This document shows positions 62,744 to 64,000 of a stretch of DNA of 64,000 nucleotides, one piece after another. A program made the position numbers and the translations under genes. The first letter of the stretch is position 1, and each line of letters opens with the position of its first letter. Origin of the DNA: Flavobacterium sp. M31R6 (lineage in GTDB: Bacteria; Bacteroidota; Bacteroidia; Flavobacteriales; Flavobacteriaceae); assembly GCF_013284035.1 (NCBI RefSeq), contig NZ_CP054141.1, positions 1,860,001-1,924,000 on the forward strand, read 5' to 3'. A model generated the notes under the pieces. That model was given only the letters and a program-made list of their open reading frames with translations, searched no databases and had not been told where the DNA came from.

Positions 62744-64000
62744 TTAGTCTCTTCTTGGTCTTCTTGGTCTTGAAGAATCACCAAAGCTTTCAGAACGTCT
62801 TGGTGCTCTTTCTGATGAACCTTCTCTCGAAGCTCTGTCAGATGAAAAACCACCTTCTCTTCTTGGAGCAGCTGAACTTCTTTCAGATCTGAAACCACCT
62901 TCTTTAGGAGCAGAACCTCTGTCGCTTCTAAATCCGCCTGACCCTTCTCTTCTTGGAGCAAAACTTCCTTCTCTTCTTGGGGCAGAACTTCTTCCGGCAC
63001 CAAATCCGCCACCAGAACTTCTTCCGTTGTGGTCGCGTCTTCCACCGCCGTCATTTTTAGAGATTTCAACATTGATACGACGTCCTTCTAATTGTACGTT
63101 GTTCAATATTTCCATTACTTTATCTGTGTGCTCTGGATCTGTGTTGAAGAAAGAGAAACCTTCTTTTACATCTACTTTGAATACATCGTCACGACCTAAG
63201 TCTAATGTTTCTTTCAAGTAGTCTTTTAATGACATCCAATCGAAATTGTCTCTAGAACCGATGTTTACAAAGTATCTTGTAGCACCACCGTTGTTGTTTT
63301 CTCTCGGAGCTCCGTCTCTATCGTCACGCTCACGTCTTTCTGAACCTGAAGATTGATTAGAGATATCTCTGTTTTTCTTGTAGTAATTGATAAAACGATT
63401 AAATTCTACCGATACCATTTTCTTGATTAATTCTTCTTTTGATAAATCTTCAAGTACATTATTGATAGCAGGAAGATAGTTGTCAATTTCGTGATCAACT
63501 TCAGTGTCCTTAATCTTAGTTGCTAAGTGTAATAATTGGATTTCGCAGATTTCAATTCCAGAAGGGATTGTTTTTTCTTCGAATTTTTGTTTGATGATTC
63601 TTTCGATAGAAGAAATTTTACGCAATTCGCTTTTTGTAACGATTACGATAGAAGTTCCTAATTTACCAGCACGACCAGTACGGCCTGAACGGTGATTGTA
63701 AGTTTCGATTTCGTCAGGAAGTTGGTAATTTACTACGTGAGTAATATTATCAACGTCAATTCCACGTGCTGCAACGTCAGTAGCCACAAGCATTTGGATT
63801 TGTCTTCCTCTAAAAGATTTCATTACACCATCACGTTGCGCTTGAGATAAATCTCCGTGCAATGCAGCAGCGCTGTATCCGTCTTCGATTAATTTCTCTG
63901 CAACCGCTTGTGTGTCACGTTTAGTTCTACAGAAAACTACAGAAAAAATGTCTGGATTAGCATCAGCTAAACGTTTCAAAGCTTCGTAACGGTCACGAGC
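62744..64000 (-). CDS. DEAD-box RNA helicase, C-terminal part (5' end outside window)
   Basis: The reading frame stays open through the window edge (ARDRYEALKRLADANPD at the edge), so this is the 3' part of a longer gene; the first possible start inside is only a TTG at 63979. The RecA2 domain has SVVFCRTKRDTQ, ATDVAARGIDVDNITHVVNY and YNHRSGRTGRAG. A DbpA-type RNA-binding domain follows (YFVNIGSRDNFDWMSLKDYL), then a low-complexity Arg/Ser/Gly tail with repeated APRREG units. It unwinds RNA, probably in ribosome assembly or cold adaptation (DeaD/CsdA-like). Confidence 0.93.
   Translation of the reverse strand, partial: ARDRYEALKRLADANPDIFSVVFCRTKRDTQAVAEKLIEDGYSAAALHGDLSQAQRDGVMKSFRGRQIQMLVATDVAARGIDVDNITHVVNYQLPDEIETYNHRSGRTGRAGKLGTSIVIVTKSELRKISSIERIIKQKFEEKTIPSGIEICEIQLLHLATKIKDTEVDHEIDNYLPAINNVLEDLSKEELIKKMVSVEFNRFINYYKKNRDISNQSSGSERRERDDRDGAPRENNNGGATRYFVNIGSRDNFDWMSLKDYLKETLDLGRDDVFKVDVKEGFSFFNTDPEHTDKVMEILNNVQLEGRRINVEISKNDGGGRRDHNGRSSGGGFGAGRSSAPRREGSFAPRREGSGGFRSDRGSAPKEGGFRSERSSAAPRREGGFSSDRASREGSSERAPRRSESFGDSSRPRRPRRD

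Overview
The window is chromosomal DNA from a member of the Bacteroidota, most probably a Flavobacterium. The base composition is strongly AT-rich. Shine-Dalgarno sites are largely absent. Many genes are preceded by the Bacteroidota -7 element TAnnTTTG. The gene content points the same way: a TonB-dependent receptor paired with a DUF4249 lipoprotein, a PUR-domain DUF3276 protein, a long NusB, a cyclophilin-FKBP fusion and monomeric NADP-isocitrate dehydrogenase. I see no rRNA, tRNA, CRISPR array, transposase, integrase or prophage gene.

Layout. 1-5.6 kb (minus): glutamate synthase gltB and the 5' part of gltD. 6-9 kb (plus): sucC and selO. 9-13 kb (minus): a large MscS channel, an NAD(P)-binding protein and a DUF1456 protein. 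13.1-16 kb: a thioredoxin-like lipoprotein-pathway type protein, an esterase and a TerB-like protein. 16-18.6 kb (minus): a RelE/ParE toxin-antitoxin pair overlapping the start of uvrB. 18.7-25 kb (minus): a lipoprotein hydrolase, rlmF, thiamine pyrophosphokinase, and a DUF4249/TonB-receptor pair. 25.6-31 kb (minus): icd, rplS, a small secreted protein, trmD, a nuclease and a DUF1569 protein. 31.4-34.7 kb (plus): DUF4256, a GNAT, a small secreted protein, a dual immunophilin and CsaA. 34.7-40.4 kb (minus): YceI, a RibD-C protein, a cupin, a sulfurtransferase operon and an AOS-family PLP enzyme. 40.8-42.6 kb (plus): a NYN-OST protein and an ITPase. 42.9-47.8 kb (plus): an accessory-looking segment with an outer-membrane protein, a secreted C10 (SpeB-type) cysteine protease, two paralogous small lipoproteins and a GNAT. 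48-50.3 kb (minus): DUF3276 and an ABC exporter. 50.5-53.1 kb (plus): leucine-type dehydrogenase, nusB, yajC. 53.2-59 kb (minus): a histone-H1-like Lys-rich protein, YdeI-like, pepT, an Ala/Lys coiled-coil protein and a flotillin-like SPFH protein. 59-61.5 kb: a Kir-type K+ channel, a sirtuin and a SpoU methyltransferase. 61.8-64 kb (minus): a CarboxypepD_reg protein and the 3' part of a DEAD-box helicase.

Most genes are housekeeping. The most promising unusual unit is 43.9-46.6 kb: promoter-lipoprotein A-terminator, then a near-duplicate promoter-C10 protease-lipoprotein B-terminator. It reads as a duplicated protease/partner (possibly inhibitor) module. The protease start lies just downstream of a (CCAAA)4 repeat whose copy number would decide whether an upstream ATG is in frame. 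The segment around it (42.6-48.0 kb) is bracketed by two intergenic elements that share an identical 26-base beginning. Several hairpin-forming intergenic repeats recur through the window, including four copies of a GGATACCGCTT/GGGCT element.
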